NCBI RefSeq assembly: GCF_008801925.2 | Contig: NZ_CP062809.1 | Span: 17,788-81,787 of the forward strand | Direction of reading: 5' to 3' | Source of the DNA: Cupriavidus basilensis | GTDB lineage: Bacteria > Pseudomonadota > Gammaproteobacteria > Burkholderiales > Burkholderiaceae | Length of the DNA: 64,000 nucleotides | Part shown: piece by piece, positions 14,537-23,983 of the stretch | How the letters are laid out: the number at the start of each line of letters is the position of its first letter | Numbering within the stretch: position 1 is the first letter of the stretch | Notes under the pieces: model-generated | Told to the model about the DNA's origin: nothing | Database searches by the model: none | Seen by the model: the letters and a program-made list of their open reading frames with translations, nothing else | Made by a program: the position numbers and the translations under genes

Positions 14537-17091
14537 TCGAAGCAATCGCAATTGGCATTGCTGTACTCGGTGCGGTTCTGTTGCTCATCCTCTTTGCCCG
14601 TATCCGTCAGGTCGATGCCGAGCTGAAGCTCAAGAAGCATCGGTCGAAGGACGCGGGCCTGGCCGACTTGCTCAACTATGCCGCCGTGGTCGATGACGGC
14701 GTGATCGTGGGCAAGAACGGCTCCTTTATGGCCGCCTGGCTGTACCAAGGGGATGACAACGCCAGCAGCACCGAAGAGCAGCGGGAAATGGTGTCCTTCC
14801 GCATCAACCAGGCCCTGGCGGGCCTGGGCAGCGGCTGGATGGTTCATGTCGATGCCGTGCGCCGGCCGGCACCCAACTACTCCGAGCGCGGCGTCTCCAC
14901 CTTCACCGATCCGGTGTCGGCCGCCATTGATGAAGAGCGCCGGCGGCTCTTCGAGGGCCTGGGCACGATGTACGAAGGGCACTTCGTATTCGCCGTGACC
15001 TGGTTTCCGCCAGTGCTGGCCCAGCGCAAGTTCGTTGAGCTGATGTTTGACGATGACGCGGTGACGCCCGACCACACGGCCCGCACCGTGGGCCTCATCG
15101 AGCAGTTCAAGCGCGAAATCCGCAGCCTGGAATCGCGCATGTCCTCGGCCGTCAAGCTCACGCGCTTGAAGGGCCACAAGATCGCCACGGAAGAGGGCAG
15201 GGAAGTCACGCATGACGACTTCCTGAGCTGGTTGCAGTTCTGCGTGACCGGCAACTATCACCCGGTGCAGCTCCCCAGCAACCCGATGTACTTGGACGCC
15301 GTGATCGGCGGGCAAGAGCTGTGGGGCGGCGTCGTTCCGAAGATCGGCCGCAAGTTCATCCAGGTGGTGTCCCTCGAAGGCTTCCCCTTGGAGTCAACGC
15401 CTGGCCTGCTGTCGGCCCTGGCCGAGCTGCCGAGTGAATACCGCTGGTCGAGCCGCTTCATCTTCATGGATCAGCACGAGTCCTTGAAGCACCTGGACAA
15501 GTTCCGCAAGAAGTGGAAGCAGAAGATTCGCGGCTTCTTCGACCAGGTTTTCAACACCAACACCGGCAGCGTCAACCAGGACGCGGCAACGATGGTGGCC
15601 GATGCCGAGGCGGCCATCGCCGAGGTCAATAGCGGCCTGGTGGCCGCCGGCTACTTCACGTCCGTGGTCGTGTTGATGGATGAGGATCGGGAGCGCCTGG
15701 CGGCCGCCGCGCTGTCGGTCGAGAAGGCCATCAACCGGCTGGCCTTCGCGGCGCGCATCGAGACGATCAACACGATGGACGCCTACCTGGGCAGCTTGCC
15801 CGGCCACGGCGTCGAGAACGTGCGCCGGCCGCTCATCAACACGATGAACCTGGCCGACCTGCTGCCGACAAGCTCCATCTGGACGGGCAGCGCCACCGCG
15901 CCGTGCCCGATGTACCCGCCGCTGGCCCCGGCGCTCATGCACTGCGTCACGGTCGGCGCTACGCCCTTCCGGCTGAACCTGCACGTGCGCGACCTGGGCC
16001 ACACCTTCATGTTCGGCCCGACCGGCGCGGGCAAATCGACGCACCTGGGCATCATCGCCGCGCAGCTCCGGCGCTATGCCGGCATGTCGATCTACGCCTT
16101 CGACAAGGGCATGTCGATGTACCCGCTCGCGGCCGCAATCAATGCCGGCTCGAAGGGCAAGACTGGCCTGCACTTCACGGTGGCCGCCGACGATGACCGC
16201 CTGGCCTTCTGCCCGCTCCAGTTCCTCGAAACGAAGGCGGATCGGGCTTGGGCGATGGAGTGGATCGACACGATCCTTGCGCTCAACGGCGTGGACACCA
16301 CGCCAGGGCAGCGCAACGAGATCGGCCACGCGATCATGAGCATGCACGCCAGCGGCGCGCGCACGCTCTCCGAGTTCTCGGTGACGATCCAGGACGAAGC
16401 GATCCGCGAGGCCATCAAGCAATACACGGTGGACGGCTCGATGGGCCACCTGCTCGATGCCGAAGAGGATGGCCTGTCGCTCTCCGACTTCACGGTGTTC
16501 GAGATCGAAGAGCTGATGAACCTCGGCGAGAAGTTCGCGCTGCCGGTGCTGCTGTACCTGTTCCGCCGCATCGAGCGCGGCCTTAAAGGCCAGCCGGCCG
16601 TCATCATCCTGGACGAAGCCTGGTTGATGCTGGGCCACCCGGCGTTCCGCGCCAAGATTCGGGAATGGCTCAAGGTCTTGCGCAAGGCGAACTGCCTGGT
16701 GCTCATGGCTACGCAAAGCCTTTCCGACGCGGCCAACTCGGGCATCTTGGATGTGATCGTGGAATCGACCGCGACCAAGATTTTCCTGCCGAACGTCTAT
16801 GCCCGCGACGAGGACACGGCGGCGCTCTATCGCCGCATGGGCCTCAACAAGCGGCAAATCGAAATCCTCGCCACGGCGGTTCCGAAGCGGCAGTACTACT
16901 ACGTCTCCGAGAACGGCCGCCGCCTCTATGACCTCGCCCTGGGGCCGCTGGCCCTGGCCTTCGTCGGCGCGTCCGACAAGGAATCGGTCGCCGCCATCAA
17001 GAGCCTGCAAGCGAAGTTCGGCCATGAGTGGGTCGATCACTGGCTGGCCGGCCGCAATCTGAATCTCAATGACTACCTGGAGGCCGCATGA
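14533..17091 (+). CDS. trbE: TrbE, VirB4-family ATPase
   Basis: 852 residues. N-terminal hydrophobic stretch (about 2-22), central CagE/VirB4 domain, then the ATPase domain with Walker A GPTGAGKS at residues 495-502 and Walker B VIILDEAW near 690-697; MATQSLSDAANS and the KRQYYYVS segment follow. Energises pilus assembly and substrate transfer at the inner membrane. Overlaps trbD and trbF by 4 bases each, so tightly coupled. Confidence 0.96.
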   Translation: MIEAIAIGIAVLGAVLLLILFARIRQVDAELKLKKHRSKDAGLADLLNYAAVVDDGVIVGKNGSFMAAWLYQGDDNASSTEEQREMVSFRINQALAGLGSGWMVHVDAVRRPAPNYSERGVSTFTDPVSAAIDEERRRLFEGLGTMYEGHFVFAVTWFPPVLAQRKFVELMFDDDAVTPDHTARTVGLIEQFKREIRSLESRMSSAVKLTRLKGHKIATEEGREVTHDDFLSWLQFCVTGNYHPVQLPSNPMYLDAVIGGQELWGGVVPKIGRKFIQVVSLEGFPLESTPGLLSALAELPSEYRWSSRFIFMDQHESLKHLDKFRKKWKQKIRGFFDQVFNTNTGSVNQDAATMVADAEAAIAEVNSGLVAAGYFTSVVVLMDEDRERLAAAALSVEKAINRLAFAARIETINTMDAYLGSLPGHGVENVRRPLINTMNLADLLPTSSIWTGSATAPCPMYPPLAPALMHCVTVGATPFRLNLHVRDLGHTFMFGPTGAGKSTHLGIIAAQLRRYAGMSIYAFDKGMSMYPLAAAINAGSKGKTGLHFTVAADDDRLAFCPLQFLETKADRAWAMEWIDTILALNGVDTTPGQRNEIGHAIMSMHASGARTLSEFSVTIQDEAIREAIKQYTVDGSMGHLLDAEEDGLSLSDFTVFEIEELMNLGEKFALPVLLYLFRRIERGLKGQPAVIILDEAWLMLGHPAFRAKIREWLKVLRKANCLVLMATQSLSDAANSGILDVIVESTATKIFLPNVYARDEDTAALYRRMGLNKRQIEILATAVPKRQYYYVSENGRRLYDLALGPLALAFVGASDKESVAAIKSLQAKFGHEWVDHWLAGRNLNLNDYLEAA

Positions 17092-17876
17092 GCTTTGCCG
17101 ACACCCTCAAGGGCTTGATCTTCAAGAAGCCCGCCACGGCCGCAGGACGCGACAAGCGCGACCCTCGGCAGACCGATGAACCGCTGGAAGGCGGCCGACG
17201 CCAGGGCGAGGCCGAGAACCCCTATCTGGCCGCTCGTCGCACCTGGAACGATCACGTGGGCGGCGTCGTGTCGTCTCGCCAGACCTGGCAAGTGATCGGC
17301 ATCTTGTCGCTGTTGATCGCGCTCGCCGGCGTCGGCGGCGTGATCCACATCGGCAGCCAGTCGAAGTTCATCCCCTACGTGGTGGAAGTGGACAAGCTCG
17401 GCCAGACAGTGGCCGCCGGCCCGGTGCAAGCGGCCTCGAAGGCCGATGCCCGCGTCATCCATGCGACGGTCGCCGAGTTCATCACCGACGCCCGCACGGT
17501 CACGCCGGACGTGGCCTTGCAGCGCCGCTCTGTGTTCCGCGTGTACGCCAAGTTGTCGCCCAACGATCCGGCAACGCCAAAGATGAATGAGTGGTTGAAC
17601 GGCACCCCGGATGCCAGCCCGTTCCGTCGCGCTGAAAAGGAAATGGTGAACGTCGAGATCAAGACGGCCATCCCGCAGACGCCGGACACCTGGCAAGTCG
17701 AGTGGGAAGAAACCGCCCGCGACCGTCAAGGCACACCGAAGGGCAAGCCCGCGATCTGGCGTGCGCTGGTCACTGTGTACGTCGCGGAAGTCACGCCGCA
17801 AACCACGGATGAGCAACTTCGGAACAACCCCCTAAGCGTGTACGTGCGGGACTACTCCTGGTCGCGCGTTCAATGA
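17088..17876 (+). CDS. trbF: TrbF, VirB8-like assembly factor
   Basis: 262 residues: short cytoplasmic N-terminus, one transmembrane segment (about 67-87, VIGILSLLIALAGVGGVIHIG), then a periplasmic VirB8-type domain. Nucleation protein of the type IV secretion channel. ATGA overlap with trbE. Confidence 0.94.
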   Translation: MSFADTLKGLIFKKPATAAGRDKRDPRQTDEPLEGGRRQGEAENPYLAARRTWNDHVGGVVSSRQTWQVIGILSLLIALAGVGGVIHIGSQSKFIPYVVEVDKLGQTVAAGPVQAASKADARVIHATVAEFITDARTVTPDVALQRRSVFRVYAKLSPNDPATPKMNEWLNGTPDASPFRRAEKEMVNVEIKTAIPQTPDTWQVEWEETARDRQGTPKGKPAIWRALVTVYVAEVTPQTTDEQLRNNPLSVYVRDYSWSRVQ

Positions 17877-17893
17877 ACCCAAGGACATTCACC

Positions 17894-18787
17894 ATGAAGA
17901 AAATCTTTTCCGTTGTCGCCTTGGGCGCTGCGCTGCTGTCGCCCACCCTGGCCCTGGCCGCCGATGACCTGGCCGACAAGTATTTCACCGGCAAGAACCC
18001 GACGCTGACGCCTCAAGAGCGCGCGGCCATCGACATTGCGAAGCGATGGAACGCGGGCGCTGCCACCGGCATGAAGCCCGTCGCCGGCTCCAATGGCGCG
18101 ATCAAGTTCCTGTTCGGCGCGCAGCAGCCCAGCATCGTGTGCGCGGTGCTCCAGGTGTGCGACGTGGCCTTGCAGCCAGGCGAGCAAGTCAACTCGATCA
18201 ACCTGGGCGACACGGCCCGGTGGACGGTCGAGCCGGCCATCACCGGCAGCGGCCCCAACGAAGTGCAGCACCTCATCATCAAGCCGATGGATGTTGGCCT
18301 GGAAACCAGCCTCATCGTGACGACGAACCGCCGCGCCTATCACCTGCGCCTGCGCTCGCATCGCACCGAGTACATGCCGCAAGTCTCGTTCACCTACCCC
18401 GAGGACGCGCTTGCGAAGTGGGACGCGATCCAGCGCCGCGAAACGCAAGAACGCACCGACCGCACCATCCCGCAGACCGGCGAGTACCTGGGCGATCTCA
18501 AGTTCGACTATGACCTGTCCGGCTCGGCGAGCTGGAAGCCGGTGCGTGTGTTCAACGATGGCCGCAAGACCATCATCGAAATGCCCGGAACGATGGAGCA
18601 AACCGAAGCGCCGACGCTCCTGGTCGTGCGCCGCGAGGGCGGCATCTTCCGCGACGAGGAAACCGTGATGGTGAACTATCGCGTGCAGGGCAATCGCTAC
18701 ATCGTGGACACGGTGTTTGACCGCGCGATCCTGATTGCCGGTGTTGGTGGAAGCCAAGACCGCGTGACTATCTCCCGGAGGAAGTGA
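17894..18787 (+). CDS. trbG: TrbG, VirB9-like outer-membrane complex protein
   Basis: 297 residues from MKKIFSVVALGAALLSPTLALA (Sec signal peptide, cleavage near residue 22). The VirB9/CagX domain covers the rest (VNSINLGDTARWTVEPA ... YDLSGSASWKPVRVFNDGRKTIIEMP). The ATG at 17894, with AAGG upstream, gives the RK2-like length; a form starting at 17873, overlapping trbF, is possible. Forms the periplasmic/outer-membrane core with TrbH and TrbI. Confidence 0.93.
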   Translation: MKKIFSVVALGAALLSPTLALAADDLADKYFTGKNPTLTPQERAAIDIAKRWNAGAATGMKPVAGSNGAIKFLFGAQQPSIVCAVLQVCDVALQPGEQVNSINLGDTARWTVEPAITGSGPNEVQHLIIKPMDVGLETSLIVTTNRRAYHLRLRSHRTEYMPQVSFTYPEDALAKWDAIQRRETQERTDRTIPQTGEYLGDLKFDYDLSGSASWKPVRVFNDGRKTIIEMPGTMEQTEAPTLLVVRREGGIFRDEETVMVNYRVQGNRYIVDTVFDRAILIAGVGGSQDRVTISRRK

Positions 18788-18789
18788 CC

Positions 18790-19251
18790 ATGCGCAAGAT
18801 CATCTTTGCTGCGCTGTTCGTCCTCGCCCTGGGCGGCTGCGCGACCACCGGCCAATACGGCAACTTCGTCCCGCCGACCGCAACGGTCGATCAGCAGCAG
18901 CTCGCCCGCGAAGCGGTGCAGCAGCTCGCTGTGCTGTACCCGCCGGCCAAGACGCGCCTGGAGCTGCAACAGGCCACGCCTGATGCCTTCGGCCAGGCCC
19001 TGGTGCTGACGTTGCGCGAGCGCGGCTATGCCCTACTGGAGTTCAACCCGGCCAGCGCGAAGGCGCAGGCCACGGCGGCCAGTGAGCCGGCATCGCCGGC
19101 GGCCCTGCCGCTGCGGTACGTGCTCGACCAGGCCGGCGACTCGAACCTGTACCGCCTGACTCTGTTGGTCGGCCATCAATCCATCACCCGCCCGTACCTG
19201 GTGCAAGACGGCAGCTTTGCGCCGGCTGGGTATTGGGTGCGCAAGGAGTGA
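18790..19251 (+). CDS. trbH: TrbH, lipoprotein of the mating channel
   Basis: 153 residues. Lipobox LALGGC with Cys17, then a periplasmic domain. VirB7-like position beside the VirB9 homologue TrbG. ATG at 18790, three bases after the trbG stop; a GTG at 18784 is also in frame. Anchors the outer-membrane core. Confidence 0.92.
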   Translation: MRKIIFAALFVLALGGCATTGQYGNFVPPTATVDQQQLAREAVQQLAVLYPPAKTRLELQQATPDAFGQALVLTLRERGYALLEFNPASAKAQATAASEPASPAALPLRYVLDQAGDSNLYRLTLLVGHQSITRPYLVQDGSFAPAGYWVRKE

Positions 19252-19254
19252 CCT

Positions 19255-20634
19255 ATGAGTGACCAAGCCGATCAAATGGCACCGGACGCCTCGCCGGGCG
19301 CGGTATCGAAGAAGTCCGGCGTGCGGCGTGTCAACAACATGCCGATGTACATCCTTGCGGCCGCGCTGGGTGCCTTCCTGCTGGTGATGATGCTGGTCGC
19401 GGCGGATCGCGCTGCGAAGCAGAACGCACCGGCGCAAGGCGCGGCCGAGAAGGCGGGTAACACGTCGATGTTCGCCAAGGAGATCGTCGGCGACAGGGAT
19501 GGCGGCACGGTAGAAGCGGCCTCGCCGCTCAAGCCGCCGGAGCTGGCGACCGGGCCAGAGGCTGCGCCGGTGCTTGTCGCGCGCCCCGACCTGGACGCGC
19601 CGCCGCCACCGCCCAGCGGCAACCTGGGCCAGCCGGTGCATGACGATGAAGCCGACCGCATCCGCATGGCGAAGCTGCAAATGTTCCAGGAAGCGGTCAA
19701 GGCCAAGACGGGCGTTCGTGTCGATGCGCCGCGCAGCAGCGGGTCATCGGGCGCGCAGCCGGGCACGCCGCAGACGCGCGACGAAATGCTGTCCCGCCTG
19801 GCGGCTGTGCGGCAGCAAATCGGTGCGCAAGCATCGGGCGATCCGACCGCCGCCTATCAGGCCCGGCTCGCGCAGCTTCGCGCCTCGGGCGTCGGCGGCC
19901 AGCAGGCCGGCGGCGGCGTGGGTGGTGGTGCGCCGCAGCTCTTGCAAACCGCCGGTGGCGGCCAGGGCAAGAACTACGCGCAGTTCGCGGGAAGCGGCCA
20001 GGGCGACCGTTGGCGGCTGGACTCCCAGCCCGAAGCGCCGCGCTCGCCCTTCGAGCTGCGCGCCGGCTTCGTGGTGCCGGCCACGCTCATTTCGGGCATC
20101 AACTCCGACTTGCCGGGCCAGATCATGGCCCAGGTCGCGCAGAACGTGTACGACACGCCGACCGGCAAGCATCTGCTGATTCCGCAAGGCTCGCGCCTGG
20201 TCGGGTCGTATTCGAGCGATGTTGCCTACGGTCAGTCGCGCGTGCTTGTGGCTTGGCAGCGCATCGTGTTCCCCGATGGCAAGGCGATGGACATTGGCAC
20301 GATGCCGGGCGCGGATAGCGCCGGGTACGCGGGCTTCAATGACCAGGTGAATAACCACTACCTGCGCGTGTTCGGCTCGGCCTTCCTCATGTCGGGCGTC
20401 ATCGCCGCCGTGAGCATGAGCCAGGACAACAGCGGTTCCACCGGCAATCAGCAGCGCGCCAGCGATGCTTTGAGCGAAGCACTTGGGCAAGTGCTGGGCA
20501 ACACCATCGCCCAACTCGTTTCCAAGAATCTGAACATTGCCCCGACCTTGGAAATCCGCCCCGGCTATCGGTTCAACGTCATCGTGACCAAGGACATGAC
20601 GTTCTCGAAGCCGTACCAATCGTTTGACTACTAA
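19255..20634 (+). CDS. trbI: TrbI, VirB10-like channel protein
   Basis: 459 residues: one transmembrane segment near 30-50 (MYILAAALGAFLLVMMLVA), a long Pro/Gly-rich periplasmic linker (about 60-255), and the C-terminal VirB10/TrbI domain (FELRAGFVVPATLISGINSDLPGQI ... GSRLVGSYSSDVAYGQSRVLVAWQRIVFPDG). Spans inner and outer membranes as the energy sensor of the channel. Confidence 0.95.
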   Translation: MSDQADQMAPDASPGAVSKKSGVRRVNNMPMYILAAALGAFLLVMMLVAADRAAKQNAPAQGAAEKAGNTSMFAKEIVGDRDGGTVEAASPLKPPELATGPEAAPVLVARPDLDAPPPPPSGNLGQPVHDDEADRIRMAKLQMFQEAVKAKTGVRVDAPRSSGSSGAQPGTPQTRDEMLSRLAAVRQQIGAQASGDPTAAYQARLAQLRASGVGGQQAGGGVGGGAPQLLQTAGGGQGKNYAQFAGSGQGDRWRLDSQPEAPRSPFELRAGFVVPATLISGINSDLPGQIMAQVAQNVYDTPTGKHLLIPQGSRLVGSYSSDVAYGQSRVLVAWQRIVFPDGKAMDIGTMPGADSAGYAGFNDQVNNHYLRVFGSAFLMSGVIAAVSMSQDNSGSTGNQQRASDALSEALGQVLGNTIAQLVSKNLNIAPTLEIRPGYRFNVIVTKDMTFSKPYQSFDY

Positions 20635-20650
20635 CGCCAGGAGAAAGCAA

Positions 20651-21424
20651 ATGAAGCAGAAGTTTTTAGCCGCTAAAGTCGCTCTCGCCGTCACTCTGAT
20701 GGCCGGGTCGATCACCACCATGTCGCCCGCGCAGGCCGGCATTCCCGTCATCGACGGCGGGAACCTGGTGCAGAACGTCATGACGGCCATCGAGTCGGTG
20801 GCGCAGACGCTCAAGCAAATTGAGCAGTACCAAACCCAGCTCCAGCAGTACGAAAACATGATCCAGAACACGGTCGCGCCGGCGGCCTATATCTGGGATC
20901 AGGCGCAGTCCACGATCAACGGGCTGATGAATGCGGTCGATACGCTGAACTACTACAAGACCCAGCTCGGCAGCATCGACTCGTACCTGGGCAAGTTCCA
21001 GGACGTGGCCTACTACCGCAGCTCGCCGTGCTTCAACGGCACCGGCGGCTGCACGCCCGCCGAACAGGCCGCAATGGCCGAGAACCGCCGCCTGGCGAGC
21101 GAGAGCCAGAAGAAGGCCAACGATGCCTTGTTCAAGGGCCTGGATCGCCAGCAGGACGCCTTGAAGTCCGACGCGCGCCAGCTCGAACGGCTCCAGTCGG
21201 CCGCGCAGGGCGCGAACGGGCAAATGCAGGCCATCGGCTTCGCCAACCAGCTCGCGGCCCAGCAGGCAAACCAGCTTCTGCAAATCCGGGGCCTCATGGT
21301 CGCGCAGCAGAACGCCATCGCCACGCGGATGCAGGTCGAAGCCGACCGTGAAGCGCAGCAGCAAGCCGCCGGCGAGGCGCTGCGCAAGGGCGAGTACAGG
21401 GCCAGTCCGGCCCGTAATTGGTAA
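20651..21424 (+). CDS. trbJ: TrbJ, VirB5-like pilus-associated protein
   Basis: 257 residues from MKQKFLAAKVALAVTLMAGS, with a signal peptide ending PAQA near 38 and a helical VirB5-type body. The start at 20651, with AGGAGA upstream, is chosen over an earlier one that overlaps trbI. A perfect KorB operator (20665-20677) lies within the first codons. In RK2 TrbJ also contributes to entry exclusion with TrbK. Confidence 0.94.
   Translation: MKQKFLAAKVALAVTLMAGSITTMSPAQAGIPVIDGGNLVQNVMTAIESVAQTLKQIEQYQTQLQQYENMIQNTVAPAAYIWDQAQSTINGLMNAVDTLNYYKTQLGSIDSYLGKFQDVAYYRSSPCFNGTGGCTPAEQAAMAENRRLASESQKKANDALFKGLDRQQDALKSDARQLERLQSAAQGANGQMQAIGFANQLAAQQANQLLQIRGLMVAQQNAIATRMQVEADREAQQQAAGEALRKGEYRASPARNW
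20665..20677. promoter_or_regulatory. KorB operator inside trbJ
   Basis: Perfect TTTAGCCGCTAAA encoding part of the TrbJ signal peptide (FLAAK). Conserved in RK2-like plasmids; its direct effect on transcription is unclear. Confidence 0.85.
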
Positions 21425-21433
21425 GGGGGATAC

Positions 21434-21655
21434 ATGCGCCTATCCAAACCCTCGATCCTGGCAGCGGCCGCCCTTGTGGCGGCCCTGCTGGCCGGCTGCG
21501 AGAAAAAGCCCGAGCCGGTGACGCTGCCCGAAGTGAATGCCGAGAACTGCAAACCCGAGAACATCGCCAAGCTCGATAAGAGCGTGCAAGAGGCGTTTTC
21601 ATCGCAGTGCCTGCGGGCCGGCTCGTTCAAACCTAGCGAACCTAAGTCCTGGTGA
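21434..21655 (+). CDS. trbK: TrbK, entry-exclusion lipoprotein
   Basis: 73 residues. Signal peptide with lipobox ALLAGC (Cys22) and a short mature part containing two further Cys (ENCKPENI, SQCLRAGS). TrbK in the recipient blocks entry of a related plasmid. Located between trbJ and trbL as in RK2. Confidence 0.93.
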   Translation: MRLSKPSILAAAALVAALLAGCEKKPEPVTLPEVNAENCKPENIAKLDKSVQEAFSSQCLRAGSFKPSEPKSW

Positions 21656-21666
21656 GGTACTGACGA

Positions 21667-23385
21667 ATGAGAATGCCAGCCAGCTTGAAACTCGCCCTGC
21701 CGCTGCTCGTTTGGCTGGCGTTCTTTTCTACGGACGCTTCCGCCCAAATGAACAGCTCGGGCCTCTTCGATGACGTTCTGAACCGCTACAACGCCGCCGC
21801 CAGCGGCTGGGCCGGTGTCATCACCAACGCCGCATCCTGGTTGTTCTGGCTGCTGGTGACGATCTCGATGGTCTGGACGTTCGGCATGATGGCCTTGCGC
21901 AAGGCCGACATTGGGGAGTTCTTCGCGGAGCTTGTCCGCTTCACCATCTTCACCGGCTTCTTCTGGTGGTTGCTGACGAACGGCCCTAACTTCGCCTCGA
22001 CCATCTATGCGTCGCTACGCCAAATTGCCGGCAACGCGACGGGCTTGGGTCAAGCCTTGTCGCCTTCCGGCATTGTCGATATTGGCTTTGCCATCTTCTA
22101 CAAGGTGATGGATCAGTCCTCGGTGTGGTCGCCGGTGGACAGCATGGCCGGCATCCTCATGGCCGTTGCCATCTTGATCGTGCTCGCGCTCATCGGCGTG
22201 AACATGCTTCTTCTCCTGGCGTCTGGTTGGGTGCTCGCCTATGGCGGCGTGTTCTTCCTCGGCTTCGGTGGGTCGCGGTGGACTTCCGACATGGCGATCA
22301 ACTACTACAAGACCGTGCTGGGTGTGGCCGCGCAGCTCATGGCAATGGTGCTGCTGGTCGGCATCGGCAAGACCTTTCTGGATGACTACTACGCGCGCAT
22401 GAGCGAGGGGATCAACCTCAAGGAAATGGGCGTGATGCTCATCGTCTGCGTGATCCTGCTGGCACTCGTCAACAAGATTCCGGCGCTCATCGCCGGCGTC
22501 ATCACCGGCGCGAGCGTGGGCGGTGCCGGCATCGGCAACTTCGGCGCAGGCGCGGCCCTCGGTGCCGCTGGCATGGCGGCCGCAGCAGCGGCAACCGGCG
22601 GCGCTGCTCTGGCGGCCGGCGCGGCCTCGGCCGCCGGCGGTGCTTCTGCGGTCATGGCCGCGTTCTCGAAGGCCAATGAAAACGTCTCGTCCGGGTCGGA
22701 TGTCATGTCCATGCTGGGCGGTGGTGGTGGCGGCGACTCTGGCGGTGGTGGTGGCGGTGAAGCCGGCACCAGCACGCCCCTGGGCCAAGCCGCCGGCTTC
22801 GGTGGCGGCGGTGGCGACTCTGGCGGCGGCGGCAGCAGCGGCGGCGAGTCGAAGGGCGGCGACAAAGGCGGCGACAAGGCCGGCGGCGATAAGGCCGGCT
22901 CCAGCTCGAAGGGTGGCGAAGGCGGCGGCCAGAAGGCCAGCGGCGGCGGTGACGCCGGCGGCGCGAAGGCCGGCCAGGGTGGCGGCCAGGGCCAGGGAGC
23001 GGGGCAGGGCGGCCAGCAGGACGCACCTGGTAGTACCGGCCCCGGCATGCTGGCCTCGGCCGCTTCCGCGCTTGGCAAGGCCGGCCGCGTCACGGCCGAC
23101 GCCGGCGCGAACTTGGCGAAGGGTGTAGGTGCGGTGGCGGCCGCGAAGGCCGCCAGCATGCGCGACTCGGCGATGGAACGCATCGCCGACACCACCGGCG
23201 GAAAGATCGCGGCCGCGATCAAGGCGCAGGGCGGCAGCTCGGCCGACACGAGCATCGACGTGCCCGATCAACAACCCTCGCCGACCTTCGGCGACAACAG
23301 CCTGGCCGGAGCTGACAGCTCTGCCGATCCCGAGTCCGAAGTAGCCGCGTTCCGTGACGGCGGCCGCAACGACAAATCTGCGTAA
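21667..23385 (+). CDS. trbL: TrbL, VirB6-like polytopic channel protein
   Basis: 572 residues: signal-like N-terminus (ending DASA), about five to six transmembrane segments through residue 290 or so, an Ala/Gly-rich hydrophobic stretch, then a long Gly/Ser/Lys-rich low-complexity tail (about 350-480) with many GGGGG runs, and a helical Ala-rich end. The glycine tail is longer than the transmembrane core would need and likely varies between plasmids. Core inner-membrane channel subunit. Confidence 0.94.
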   Translation: MRMPASLKLALPLLVWLAFFSTDASAQMNSSGLFDDVLNRYNAAASGWAGVITNAASWLFWLLVTISMVWTFGMMALRKADIGEFFAELVRFTIFTGFFWWLLTNGPNFASTIYASLRQIAGNATGLGQALSPSGIVDIGFAIFYKVMDQSSVWSPVDSMAGILMAVAILIVLALIGVNMLLLLASGWVLAYGGVFFLGFGGSRWTSDMAINYYKTVLGVAAQLMAMVLLVGIGKTFLDDYYARMSEGINLKEMGVMLIVCVILLALVNKIPALIAGVITGASVGGAGIGNFGAGAALGAAGMAAAAAATGGAALAAGAASAAGGASAVMAAFSKANENVSSGSDVMSMLGGGGGGDSGGGGGGEAGTSTPLGQAAGFGGGGGDSGGGGSSGGESKGGDKGGDKAGGDKAGSSSKGGEGGGQKASGGGDAGGAKAGQGGGQGQGAGQGGQQDAPGSTGPGMLASAASALGKAGRVTADAGANLAKGVGAVAAAKAASMRDSAMERIADTTGGKIAAAIKAQGGSSADTSIDVPDQQPSPTFGDNSLAGADSSADPESEVAAFRDGGRNDKSA

Positions 23386-23403
23386 CCCAAAGGAGTGTTC
23401 ATC

Positions 23404-23982
23404 ATGAAGAAGAAGTTGCTTTCCATCGTGGCCGCTGTGGCGGCCCTCTGCTCGGTCGGCACGGCCAGCGCGCAAGACGTGCTGACCGGCGACACCCGCC
23501 TGGCTTGCGAGGCGATCCTGTGCCTCGCAAGCGGCACCCGCCCGAGCGAATGCGCGCCGTCGCTTCGCAAGTATTTCAGCATCACGGCGCGGAAAATGTC
23601 CGACACGATCAAGAAGCGCAAGAACTTCCTCGATCTGTGCCCGGTGTCGAACCAGACGCCGGAAATGTCCGCGCTGGTGTCGGCCATGTCGCGCGGCGCT
23701 GGCCGTTGCGATGCGCAGGCCCTGAATCAAACGCTGGTGTTCTGGCAGGGCTACGAGGACGGGACGACGTACATCAGCAACCAGATGCCCGACTACTGCG
23801 CGGCCTACACCAACCACGCTTACACCGATTTCAGCAGCACCAAGCCGCGCTATGTCGGCACGCCAGAAAGGGGCGGGTATTGGGTCGAAGCGGCCGACTA
23901 TGACCGGGCGCTGGCCGAGTACAACGAACGCATCCGGCGCGAGGACGAAGAGCGCCGCCGCGCTTCCTGGGGGGGTTACTGA
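23404..23982 (+). CDS. trbM: TrbM, periplasmic conjugation protein
   Basis: 192 residues from MKKKLLSIVAAVAALCSVGTASA (signal peptide). AGGAG lies 8 bases before ATG 23404, deciding this start over an upstream GTG. At least six Cys in the mature part (LACEAILCLASG, SECAPS, DLCP, GRCD, DYCA) suggest disulfides. Needed for mating-pair formation in RK2; biochemical role not known. Confidence 0.93.
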   Translation: MKKKLLSIVAAVAALCSVGTASAQDVLTGDTRLACEAILCLASGTRPSECAPSLRKYFSITARKMSDTIKKRKNFLDLCPVSNQTPEMSALVSAMSRGAGRCDAQALNQTLVFWQGYEDGTTYISNQMPDYCAAYTNHAYTDFSSTKPRYVGTPERGGYWVEAADYDRALAEYNERIRREDEERRRASWGGY

Positions 23983-23983
23983 C

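Noticed and set aside
15394..17040. Long antisense open frame opposite trbE
   Set aside because: Shadow of a high-GC gene; no family resemblance or ribosome site. The same applies to other long antisense frames opposite istA, the trb genes and the kfr genes.
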